From: Minisyncoccota bacterium
Lineage (GTDB): Bacteria > Patescibacteriota > Minisyncoccia > UBA6257 > 2-01-FULL-56-20
Assembly (NCBI GenBank): GCA_031291905.1
Contig: JARLIC010000042.1
Location: 1 to 9,123 of the forward strand
Length of the DNA stretch: 9,123 nucleotides
Reading direction: 5' to 3'
This document shows, in pieces, positions 1 to 6,297 of this stretch. Numbering within the stretch: the stretch's first letter is position 1; each line of letters starts with the position of its first letter. Both the position numbers and the translations under genes were made by a program. Below the pieces are notes generated by a model. It worked only from the letters and a program-made list of their open reading frames with translations. It was not told the DNA's origin and did no database searches.

Positions 1-72
1 CACGACGGCGTGATAGAACGGCGTCAGGCTGTCGACCATCGTGCCGTCCTTGTCCAGGATGATGAGATTCAT
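1..72 (-). CDS. HAD-family hydrolase, N-terminal fragment
   Basis: Only the first 24 codons are present; the gene runs off the left edge. The translation begins MNLIILDKDGTMVDSL. This has the hydrophobic strand plus DxDGT signature of HAD motif I, in which the first Asp is the phospho-accepting nucleophile and the second is the general acid/base. The family is mostly small-molecule phosphatases such as phosphoglycolate or sugar-phosphate phosphatases. The substrate cannot be told from this piece. The ATG at 72-70 is preceded by GGAG only 3 nt away and GAGG 10 nt away, so the ribosome site is modest. The gene is divergent from tatD, with a 67-nt intergenic region if tatD starts at 140. Confidence 0.75.
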   Translation of the reverse strand, partial: MNLIILDKDGTMVDSLTPFYHAVV

Positions 73-97
73 GTTCTCCAAACCTCGCTTTCCGAAG

Positions 98-126
98 ATG
101 ACAACCAGCTGCCCAGACTGTACAAT
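98..126 (+). promoter_or_regulatory. Predicted sigma70 promoter for tatD
   Basis: ATGACA at 98-103 (5 of 6 to TTGACA) is followed by a 17-nt spacer and TACAAT at 121-126 (5 of 6 to TATAAT). Transcription would start near A133, about 7 nt before the ATG at 140, giving a nearly leaderless mRNA. It lies in the divergent gap between the HAD gene and tatD. Prediction from sequence only. Confidence 0.6.
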
Positions 127-139
127 ATTCCCATCGGAT

Positions 140-1042
140 ATGCAAAGCTCCACGCCCCATTTCATAGACGCCCACACCCACGTGCAGTTCGCCGCGTATG
201 ATGCGGACCGCGAAGAGGTGATCGCACGCGCTACCGCGGGCGGCGTGAGTATGGTTGTGATCGGTACCCAGCGCGACACCTCCGCACGGGCGGTCGCGCT
301 TGCCGAGGCCCATGCGGCGGAGGGCATGTACGCCGCGATCGGACTCCACCCCATCCACACGAGCAGGTCGTTCCATGACGCGGACGAGCTCGGCGGCATG
401 GCCGGCGGCGATGCGGTGAAGCCATTCGTGTCGCGCGGCGAGGTTTTTGATTACGAATATTACAAAGCGCTGGCGGAGAATCCGCGCACGGTCGCGATAG
501 GCGAGTGCGGCCTCGATTATTTCCGTTTCAACGAGGACGAACCGCGCGATGGGCAGATCGCGCGGCAGAAGGATGCGTTCGCTGCGCAGATGCGGCTCAC
601 CAAGGACGTCGCGAAACCGCTTATGATCCATTGTCGTGAGGCGTTCGCCGACACGATCGCGATGCTGCGTGCCGCGGGGCCGGACGGCTTCACGCCGGGC
701 ATTGTCCATTTCTTCACCGGCACCGTGGACGATGCGCGCGCGCTGCTCGACATGGGATTCTCGTTCACCTTCGGCGGCGCGGTCACATTTCCGCCGCGCA
801 AGGGCGCGGGGGCCGGCACCTACGACGAAGTGGTGAAGTTCATCCCGATCGACCGCATCATGTCCGAGACCGATGCGCCGTATGTGGCACCCGCGCCGTT
901 CCGCGGCACGCGCAACGAGCCTTCGTATATCCCGCATATCGTCGCGAAACTTGCGGAGTTGAAGGGCGTGTCGCCCGAAGAGATGAAAGCGCGGATCTTG
1001 GCCAACGCGGAGCGGGTGTTCGGAATAGAGGGCTTCGGTTGA
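140..1042 (+). CDS. tatD: TatD family metal-dependent DNase
   Basis: A 300-residue TIM-barrel metallohydrolase of the TatD family, whose members are 3'-5' exonucleases acting on DNA with roles in DNA degradation and repair. The metal ligands and catalytic residues are visible in order: H12 and H14 (DAHTH), E122 (AIGECGLDY), H164 (MIHCRE), H190 (IVHFFTGT) and D245 (SETDAPY). The frame is open back to an ATG at 41. I chose 140 because the conserved DAHTH motif then sits at residues 10-14, as is normal in the family, and because a good promoter ends at 126. A segment at about residues 80-110 (FVSRGEVFDYEYY) is longer than in E. coli TatD. It is followed 35 nt later by leuS, which has its own promoter, so readthrough is possible but not needed. 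Function is confident at family level; the physiological substrate is not. Confidence 0.93.
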   Translation: MQSSTPHFIDAHTHVQFAAYDADREEVIARATAGGVSMVVIGTQRDTSARAVALAEAHAAEGMYAAIGLHPIHTSRSFHDADELGGMAGGDAVKPFVSRGEVFDYEYYKALAENPRTVAIGECGLDYFRFNEDEPRDGQIARQKDAFAAQMRLTKDVAKPLMIHCREAFADTIAMLRAAGPDGFTPGIVHFFTGTVDDARALLDMGFSFTFGGAVTFPPRKGAGAGTYDEVVKFIPIDRIMSETDAPYVAPAPFRGTRNEPSYIPHIVAKLAELKGVSPEEMKARILANAERVFGIEGFG

Positions 1043-1067
1043 GAAAACCCCGTTAAAGCCGTAGAAT
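1039..1067 (+). promoter_or_regulatory. Predicted sigma70 promoter for leuS
   Basis: TTGAGA at 1039-1044 (5 of 6) is followed by a 17-nt spacer and TAGAAT at 1062-1067 (5 of 6). The -35 box contains the TGA stop codon of tatD (1040-1042). The start point would fall near A1074, about 4 nt before the ATG at 1078. The alternative ATG at 1066 lies inside the -10 box, so a transcript from this promoter could not use it. Confidence 0.6.
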
Positions 1068-1077
1068 GAGAGTACTT

Positions 1078-4020
1078 ATGCCGCACTACGACCCCAAGGA
1101 GATCGAGGCGAAATGGAACAAAAAGTGGCTGGACGAGAAGGTCTTTGCCGCGCACGACGATTCCAAAAAGCCCAAGTATTATCAGCTCGAAACATTCCCG
1201 TATCCGTCCGCGGCCGGGCTCCATATGGGCCACCCGAAGGGCTACACCGCGGAGGATATCCACGCGCGTTATATGCGCATGCGCGGGTATGAGGTGCTCT
1301 ACACGATGGGCTGGGACGCGTTCGGCCTTCCCACCGAGAACTATGCGATCAAAGTGGGCAAGAATCCAAAAGAGGTCGCGCTCGCGAACACCACGAACTT
1401 CCGCCGCCAGGTGCAGATGTTCGGTTTTTCATACGATTGGGACCGCGAGGTGGACACATCCTCGCCGGAATATTACAAGTGGACGCAGTGGCTTTTCATC
1501 CGGCTCTATAAAAAAGGATTGGCATACCGCAAGGATGCGAGGGTGAACTGGTGCCCGAAGGACCAGACCGTGCTCGCGAACGAACAGGTGATCGACGGCA
1601 AGTGCGAGCGGTGCGGAAGCGAGATCGAGGAGCGCATGATGGAGCAGTGGTTCCTGAAGATCACCGATTACGCCGACCGTCTGCTTGCCGATCTGAAGGG
1701 CATCGACTGGCCCGCGGCCACCATCAAGCGGCAGGAGGACTGGATCGGGAAGAGCGAAGGGGCGTCGATAAAATTCCAAATAGCAAATCCAAAATCCGAA
1801 ATAAACCCAAAGGATCAAACTCCGAGTTCCGATTTGTCGATCGAAATATTCACGACGCGCCCCGATACGCTCTTCGGCGCGACCTATCTCGTACTTGCGC
1901 CGGAACATTCCCTGATCGGACAATTGAAAGAGAAAGTGGGGAATTGGGATGAGGTCGCAAAGTATGTCGAGGAGACGACCCACAAGACCGACCGTATGCG
2001 TCAGGAAACGGCGAAGGAGAAAACGGGCGTGGAATTGAAGGGTGTGATGGCGGTCAATCCTGCCACCAAAGAAGAGATCCCGATCTGGGTCGCCGATTAT
2101 GTGCTTGGTTCGTACGGTACCGGCGCCATCATGGCGGTGCCCGCGCACGACGAGCGCGATTTCGAGTTCGCGAAGAAGTTCGGCATACCGATCCGCGAGG
2201 TGGTGGCGCAGGAGACGGGGATCAAGCACGACGGCGAAGAGCGGCGCGACGGGGGATGTGGCGTCATCTTCGATCCTGCGACGCAGAAGTATGCGGTCGC
2301 CACCCATCCGGACGGTTTGGTAAGGTTGTTTGCGGGTGGCGTGGAAGATGGAGAGAATATGAAGGAGGGGGTTCTTCGGGAGATCGCGGAAGAGAGCGGT
2401 TTGTACGACTTCGTCTCATTCGAGAAGGTCCGGACGTGTTTTACCCATTATCACAATAGTCGCAAACAGGTCTATCGGTCCGCGCTCGCCACCTGTTTTT
2501 TGGGCATTCTTGCGAGTGGAAAACAAAAGGAGCGGAAACTTGAAGAGCATGAAAAAGCGATGGAGCTTGCATGGATGACCCCGAAGGAGATCCTCGAAAA
2601 TTGGAATACACATAATAACGAACACGATCTGGACCATTGGTTCATTTTCTTCCGCGAGGCCGTGGCGCGCGCAATCGAGCTGGGATACGACAAGGCGAGC
2701 AATGCTGATGATTTTCGCGCAGAGATATTTTCCGGAACGGGGGTTTTAGTGAACTCCGGTGAATTTTCCGGTATGGATTCCGAAAAAGCGAAGGCCGAGA
2801 TCGTGAAGTCGGTCGGCGGCACCATGAGGACGCAGTACAAGATCAGAGATTGGTCCGTGTCACGCCAGCGCTATTGGGGCGTGCCGATTCCGATGATCCA
2901 TTGTTCCAAGTGCGGTATTGTGCCGGTTCCGGAAAGCGACCTGCCGGTGCTCCTTCCCGACCTCGAGAACTATCGTCCGCAGGGGATGCCGCCCTTGGCG
3001 AGTTCGGCCGCGTTCATCAACGTGAAATGTCCGCAGTGCGGCGGCGACGCCAAGCGCGACGCCGAGACGCTCGACACGTTTGTCGATTCGTCATGGTACT
3101 TCCTTCGTTATCCGGACCCGCACAATGACGCGGCGATCTTCGATAAGCAAAAAGTCGCGCACTGGATGCCCGTCGACCTTTACGTGATCGGCGCGGAGCA
3201 CACGGTGATGCATCTCCTGTATTCGCGTTTCATCACGAAGTTCCTGCACGACGAAGGCTATGTGCAGTTCACCGAACCGTTCAAGAAGCTGCGGCATATC
3301 GGGCTCATTATGGGCGCCGACGGTCAGAAGATGTCGAAGAGCAAGGGCAACGTGGTGAATCCCGACGAGATCGTGGCGGAGTTCAGCGCGGACGTCATGC
3401 GGATGTATCTCATGTTCCTCGGTCCGTTCGACGACGCGACCCCGTGGGACGCAAAGGGGATTCTCGGTGTCGAGCGGTTCCTGAAGCGCTTCTGGAACTA
3501 TTGCAACGGTGCCCGGGAAAAGGCGGCCACCGGAGCGCCGACCGCGGCCGAAGGATCTCCCGCGAAGCAGACCCTCCATCGCGCCATTAAAAGAACGGGG
3601 GAGGACATCGAGGCGTTCAAGTTCAATACCGCGATCTCAGGATTGATGATCGCGTTGAACGAGCTCGAGGCGGCCCCCGAGCCGCTCGCGCCCGGCGATG
3701 GTGCATCGTTGGTCAAGCTGCTGCACCCGCTTGCGCCGCATATGGCGCAGGAGCTGTGGTCGCTCATGGGCAATACGACCTATCTCGATTTCGAGCCGTG
3801 GCCGGAATACGATCCGAAGCTGATCGTCCAATCGACGCTCAGGATTGCCGTGCAGGTGAACGGGAAGACGAGGGATACGCTTACCGTCGCGGCCGGGATC
3901 ACCGAGGACGAGGCCAAAAAGGCGGCGCTCGGGAGCGCGAAGGTGCAGGCGGCGCTCGGCGGGCAGGCGCCGAAGCGCGTGATCTGGGTCGAAAATAAAT
4001 TGGTGAACATCGTGGCGTAG
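1078..4020 (+). CDS. leuS: Leucyl-tRNA synthetase with inserted Nudix domain
   Basis: Class Ia synthetase that charges tRNA-Leu with leucine in the cytoplasm. With this start it has 980 residues, well above the usual 800-880. HMGH (the HIGH motif) is at residues 49-52 and KMSKS at 751-755. A Cys zinc knuckle (NWCPKD, then CERCGS) and a second CSKCG/CPQCGG ribbon flank the core. The CP1 editing domain shows TTRPDT at 259-264 and HDERD at 357-361, with the post-transfer editing residues preserved. The C-terminal part has the anticodon-binding helices and the usual VQVNGKTRD tail. Two insertions lie in CP1: an A-rich, repeat-like stretch before TTRPDT, and a Nudix domain of about 170 residues after HDERD. 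An in-frame ATG at 1066 is rejected because it overlaps the predicted -10 box. The ATG at 1078 gives the typical M-P-H-Y-D-P-K-E-I-E start and has a GAGAG 5 nt upstream. Confidence 0.97.
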   Translation: MPHYDPKEIEAKWNKKWLDEKVFAAHDDSKKPKYYQLETFPYPSAAGLHMGHPKGYTAEDIHARYMRMRGYEVLYTMGWDAFGLPTENYAIKVGKNPKEVALANTTNFRRQVQMFGFSYDWDREVDTSSPEYYKWTQWLFIRLYKKGLAYRKDARVNWCPKDQTVLANEQVIDGKCERCGSEIEERMMEQWFLKITDYADRLLADLKGIDWPAATIKRQEDWIGKSEGASIKFQIANPKSEINPKDQTPSSDLSIEIFTTRPDTLFGATYLVLAPEHSLIGQLKEKVGNWDEVAKYVEETTHKTDRMRQETAKEKTGVELKGVMAVNPATKEEIPIWVADYVLGSYGTGAIMAVPAHDERDFEFAKKFGIPIREVVAQETGIKHDGEERRDGGCGVIFDPATQKYAVATHPDGLVRLFAGGVEDGENMKEGVLREIAEESGLYDFVSFEKVRTCFTHYHNSRKQVYRSALATCFLGILASGKQKERKLEEHEKAMELAWMTPKEILENWNTHNNEHDLDHWFIFFREAVARAIELGYDKASNADDFRAEIFSGTGVLVNSGEFSGMDSEKAKAEIVKSVGGTMRTQYKIRDWSVSRQRYWGVPIPMIHCSKCGIVPVPESDLPVLLPDLENYRPQGMPPLASSAAFINVKCPQCGGDAKRDAETLDTFVDSSWYFLRYPDPHNDAAIFDKQKVAHWMPVDLYVIGAEHTVMHLLYSRFITKFLHDEGYVQFTEPFKKLRHIGLIMGADGQKMSKSKGNVVNPDEIVAEFSADVMRMYLMFLGPFDDATPWDAKGILGVERFLKRFWNYCNGAREKAATGAPTAAEGSPAKQTLHRAIKRTGEDIEAFKFNTAISGLMIALNELEAAPEPLAPGDGASLVKLLHPLAPHMAQELWSLMGNTTYLDFEPWPEYDPKLIVQSTLRIAVQVNGKTRDTLTVAAGITEDEAKKAALGSAKVQAALGGQAPKRVIWVENKLVNIVA
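1768..1833 (+). repeat. A-rich repeat-like insertion within leuS
   Basis: A stretch built of AAATTCCAAAT / AAATCCAAAATCC-like units, much richer in A than its surroundings. It is read in frame as a polar peptide (KFQIANPKSEINPKDQ). It falls between SEGASIKF and IEIFTTRPDT, where E. coli LeuRS has only about ten residues between the equivalent strands. Similar degenerate A-rich repeats occur, as I recall, in intergenic DNA of many uncultured bacterial genomes. That identity is inference; the compositional break and extra length are seen directly. Confidence 0.55.
2206..2727 (+). other. Nudix hydrolase domain inserted in LeuRS CP1
   Basis: Domain-level annotation inside leuS. Between IPIREVV, which normally runs almost directly into the next CP1 strand, and FSGTGVLVNSGEF there are about 170 extra residues. 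They start with a Nudix-like strand pair (GGCGVIFDPATQKYAVA). A complete Nudix box follows at LeuRS residues 420-442 (nt 2335-2403), matching GX5EX7REUXEEXGU at every fixed position, including the REIAEESGL core that binds divalent metal. They end in a long helix-like segment (FREAVARAIELGYD). Nudix enzymes hydrolyse nucleoside diphosphates linked to another moiety, including Ap4A, a known side product of aminoacyl-tRNA synthetases. Substrate and activity here are unknown. Parts of the segment are lower in GC than the flanks: I count 26 G+C of 60 at 2581-2640 against 38 of 60 at 3541-3600. Confidence 0.88.
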
Positions 4021-4037
4021 CGCCCGAACATATCATT

Positions 4038-5009
4038 ATGCCTACCACCGTGAAGGTCGCCATCATCGCTTTCGTCGTCATCGTGCTCGGTGCGGGTGTC
4101 TTCGTGTTCCACATGGCGACATCGGGGGGAATAGCGTTGCCCTCGTTCCTGAAGATCGGCAGTTCGACATCCTTTTCCTTTTCTCCGGGAGGGAACGGGC
4201 CTACGGGACCCGTCTCCGCGCCGGGATCGTCGTCCGGTTCATCCGGCGCCTCAGGGACCACCGTCGGCACGCCGAACGGCCAGGTGCCCGCGTCGCTGAC
4301 CGTCGATCCTTCGACGATCGACGCTTCCCAGATCCCTGCGGGCTATACCAAAGCCCAGCTTTCGCCGTACTTCCACGAGGTGCGGTTTGGGGGCGTCTCC
4401 GTGGGCACGTACTATTATTACGGCACGATCACGCTCAATGCTTCGTTTGCGAACTACAACGCCACCGGCACTATCGATATCACGGGATGGCAGATCAAAT
4501 CGAAGAACAGCGGGGAATATGTCCCGCAGGCGGTCAACGTCTATGACCCTTCGGGGCTCGCCGCCGCAAGCGATATCCGTCTGAAGAACGGGGATGCGGC
4601 ATATCTGTATTCGTCATCCGCGCCGTTCAACCTGCGCATCAACAAATGCGTCGGTTACATCGCGCATGTCGCCAATTTCCAGCCGGCCCTACCGTCCAAT
4701 TGTCCGTTCACAAACCAGTCGCAGATCTCGAATTTCACGGGCGCATGCCAGAACTACATCAACACGCTCGGCGGGTGCCAGCAGCCCAACATGGCGAGTC
4801 CGCTCATCCCGCGCACCGATTATGCCTGCCAGGATTATCTCGAGAACAATTTCACCTACAAATCGTGCTTCCAACAGCACGGAGGGGATGCCGATTTCCT
4901 GAGCAATCAGGTGTGGGTATGGACGGGGAGCAATGTCGTGGACCAGTATCATGACGTGGTGGATCTCTTCGACCGGAGCGGGTTGCTCGTCGATCAGTAC
5001 ATGTATTGA
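4038..5009 (+). CDS. Membrane-anchored surface protein, lamin-tail-like domain
   Basis: A 323-residue protein of uncertain function. Residues 5-25 form an uncleaved-looking signal anchor (VAIIAFVVIVLGAGVFVF). A Ser/Gly/Pro/Thr-rich linker (about 41-83) would then hold a folded domain outside the membrane. The domain (about 105-323) resembles lamin-tail (LTD) Ig-like folds: it contains GWQIKSKNSGEYVPQ and ends with VVDLFDRSGLLVDQY, like the D-x-v-x-L-x-D-x-x-G-x-x-V-D closing strand of LTDs. Six cysteines (C204, C222, C237, C247, C264, C277) sit in an insert before the last strands and could form three disulfides. I recall similar Cys-containing LTD proteins in Parcubacteria. It starts 17 nt after leuS with no Shine-Dalgarno site or own promoter visible, so it is probably co-transcribed. 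Its stop codon lies inside the left arm of the inverted repeat. Confidence 0.8.
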   Translation: MPTTVKVAIIAFVVIVLGAGVFVFHMATSGGIALPSFLKIGSSTSFSFSPGGNGPTGPVSAPGSSSGSSGASGTTVGTPNGQVPASLTVDPSTIDASQIPAGYTKAQLSPYFHEVRFGGVSVGTYYYYGTITLNASFANYNATGTIDITGWQIKSKNSGEYVPQAVNVYDPSGLAAASDIRLKNGDAAYLYSSSAPFNLRINKCVGYIAHVANFQPALPSNCPFTNQSQISNFTGACQNYINTLGGCQQPNMASPLIPRTDYACQDYLENNFTYKSCFQQHGGDADFLSNQVWVWTGSNVVDQYHDVVDLFDRSGLLVDQYMY

Positions 5010-5193
5010 CGCTTGCGATGCCGCAGGGCTTTGGGGAACGGCGCTCCGTTTCGCAAAATGCGACTCGCTCATGAACGGATAATTGCCTATCTACTCCAAG
5101 AGTCGTGATACGGCAATTATCCTATTCGCTCGTGCATTTAGAGCTCGCTCCGCTTATTGTTCCCCAAAGCCCTGCGGCATCGCAAGCGTCAAT
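5005..5193. repeat. Inverted-repeat element between convergent genes
   Basis: Perfect 35-bp inverted arms at 5005-5039 and 5159-5193, with no mismatch by eye, separated by 119 nt. Inside lies a second perfect 11-bp pair, GGATAATTGCC (5077-5087) and GGCAATTATCC (5112-5122). It continues as TATC/GATA and then ACTC-CAA-GAGT at the tip. A separate hairpin TCGCA-AAA-TGCGA sits at 5051-5063. The segments between the pairs do not match well as inverted copies. The element fills most of the 219-nt gap between the lamin-tail-like gene and htrA. No T-run follows either arm, so it is not a classical intrinsic terminator. No clear target-site duplication was found. It could be a MITE-like element or a structured RNA; with one copy in view I cannot decide. 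Nothing else is recognisable in 5194-5228. Confidence 0.95.
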
Positions 5194-5228
5194 TACGCAT
5201 TCAGTTCGCACTCGCAAGCTACACCGGA

Positions 5229-6281
5229 TTACTTTCTTTCCGTCAGTGCCATCTTCACCGGGAACTGTTTTTCTTTGCGCATGACAAGGAGGTGCACCTC
5301 GTCGCCGACATTCAGATTCTCCAAAAAATCCTGGATGGGATGGTCGCAGTCGAGTTTCGCGCCATTGAGCTCGAGGATGATGTCCATCTCCCGGATGCCC
5401 GCTTTTTCCGCGGGGCTTCCCGCGACGACCGCCGCGTCGTGCTGGCTTTCGCGCATCACGAGCGCGCCGTAATTCACCGGCAGTTTCATTTTCGTCTTGA
5501 GGTCGTTGTCTATCATCACATAGCGTACGCCGAGGAGCGGGCGGCGGATGCGGCCATAGCGGCGGAGGTCGTCGAGGTCGCGCTTTGCGGCGCTCACCGG
5601 GATCGCGAACCCGATCGACTGCGCGCCGGATACGATCGCGGCATTCACGCCGACCACGAGCCCGTTCCTGTCCACGATGGGACCGCCCGAGTTACCGGGG
5701 TTGATCGCGGCATCGGTCTGGATGAGGCCGCGCATCTCCTGCGGCGGGGCGTTGGGATCTGCCTGCGCGCTTATGGAGCGCGAAAGACCGGATACGATGC
5801 CGACCGAGACGGTGTTGCGGAATATGCCGAGCGCATTGCCGATCGCGATGAGTGACTGGCCGAGCTGGAGCTTCGAGGCATCGCCGAGCCGGAGCCACGG
5901 GAGGTCTTTCGCGTCGATCTTCAGGATGGCCACATCATTGATGGGGTCGCGGGTGAGGATGGTTGCGAGGAACGTCTTACCGTCGCTCAGAATGACGGTG
6001 TATTCCGCATCGGTCTCGCTTACCACGTGTTTGTTGGTGAGGATGAGTCCGTTCGGGTCCACGATGAAGCCCGAGCCGCCGCCCACCTGTACCATACCGC
6101 GCGCATCCACCATCTCGTCGGGGATCTTGTATTTCTGCGCCGCCGCAGGCGTGCCGGGGATCGAGGGATACATCTCCCTCGGCATCTCGGCCTCAAGGTC
6201 CTTCAGATGTTTCGCGATGGCGATCGAAACCACGGCAGGCATCACCTTCCTCACGATCTTTATCACGCGCGCGTCTTCCAT
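5229..6281 (-). CDS. htrA: HtrA/DegP-like trypsin-type serine protease with PDZ
   Basis: A 350-residue S1C protease for protein quality control. The catalytic triad is visible: H85 in TNKHVV, D116 in RDPINDVAIL and S198 in NPGNSGGP, with the oxyanion-hole Gly196. A single PDZ domain occupies about 247-345 (RRPLLGVRYV, then GSPAEKAGIREMDIILELNG). HtrA proteins usually carry a signal peptide or membrane anchor. Here the protein starts MEDARVIKIVRKVMPAVVSI, almost directly at the protease domain, and the extended upstream frame offers no hydrophobic segment, so it looks cytoplasmic or non-classically located. A loop of about 45 residues (20-65) precedes the first core strand. The start at 6281 is supported by a perfect extended -10 promoter ending 7 nt upstream. 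The upstream methyltransferase gene ends 8 nt before it. Confidence 0.95.
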   Translation of the reverse strand: MEDARVIKIVRKVMPAVVSIAIAKHLKDLEAEMPREMYPSIPGTPAAAQKYKIPDEMVDARGMVQVGGGSGFIVDPNGLILTNKHVVSETDAEYTVILSDGKTFLATILTRDPINDVAILKIDAKDLPWLRLGDASKLQLGQSLIAIGNALGIFRNTVSVGIVSGLSRSISAQADPNAPPQEMRGLIQTDAAINPGNSGGPIVDRNGLVVGVNAAIVSGAQSIGFAIPVSAAKRDLDDLRRYGRIRRPLLGVRYVMIDNDLKTKMKLPVNYGALVMRESQHDAAVVAGSPAEKAGIREMDIILELNGAKLDCDHPIQDFLENLNVGDEVHLLVMRKEKQFPVKMALTERK

Positions 6282-6288
6282 ATCCTCA

Positions 6289-6297
6289 ATTATAGCA
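6289..6297 (-). promoter_or_regulatory. Extended -10 promoter for htrA, leaderless
   Basis: On the minus strand the sequence reads TGCTATAAT, a perfect extended -10 (TGnTATAAT). The last G of a GTG codon, the CTA codon and the TAA stop of the upstream methyltransferase gene make up most of it. No -35 box is seen at 16-18 nt, as expected for extended -10 promoters. The ATG of htrA begins 7 nt after the hexamer, so the transcript would start at or 1-2 nt before the start codon. Confidence 0.6.

Noticed and set aside
41..139. Longer tatD start at 41 or 98
   Set aside because: The added residues lie before the normal family start, overlap the promoter boxes and, for 41, the HAD gene start.
1429..2307. 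292-codon minus-strand frame inside leuS
   Set aside because: The plus strand is a continuous, conserved LeuRS; the antisense product resembles nothing known.
4021..4037. TATCAT just before the lamin-tail-like gene as a -10 box
   Set aside because: It ends only 1 nt before the ATG and no -35 or extended -10 element accompanies it.
5005..5193. Inverted repeat as a bidirectional intrinsic terminator
   Set aside because: Neither arm is followed by a T-run on its strand, and the spacing of 119 nt between arms is far too long for a classical terminator hairpin.
5157..5855. 232-codon plus-strand frame starting in the inverted repeat
   Set aside because: Antisense to htrA, no recognisable domain, no ribosome site; composition typical of a shadow.
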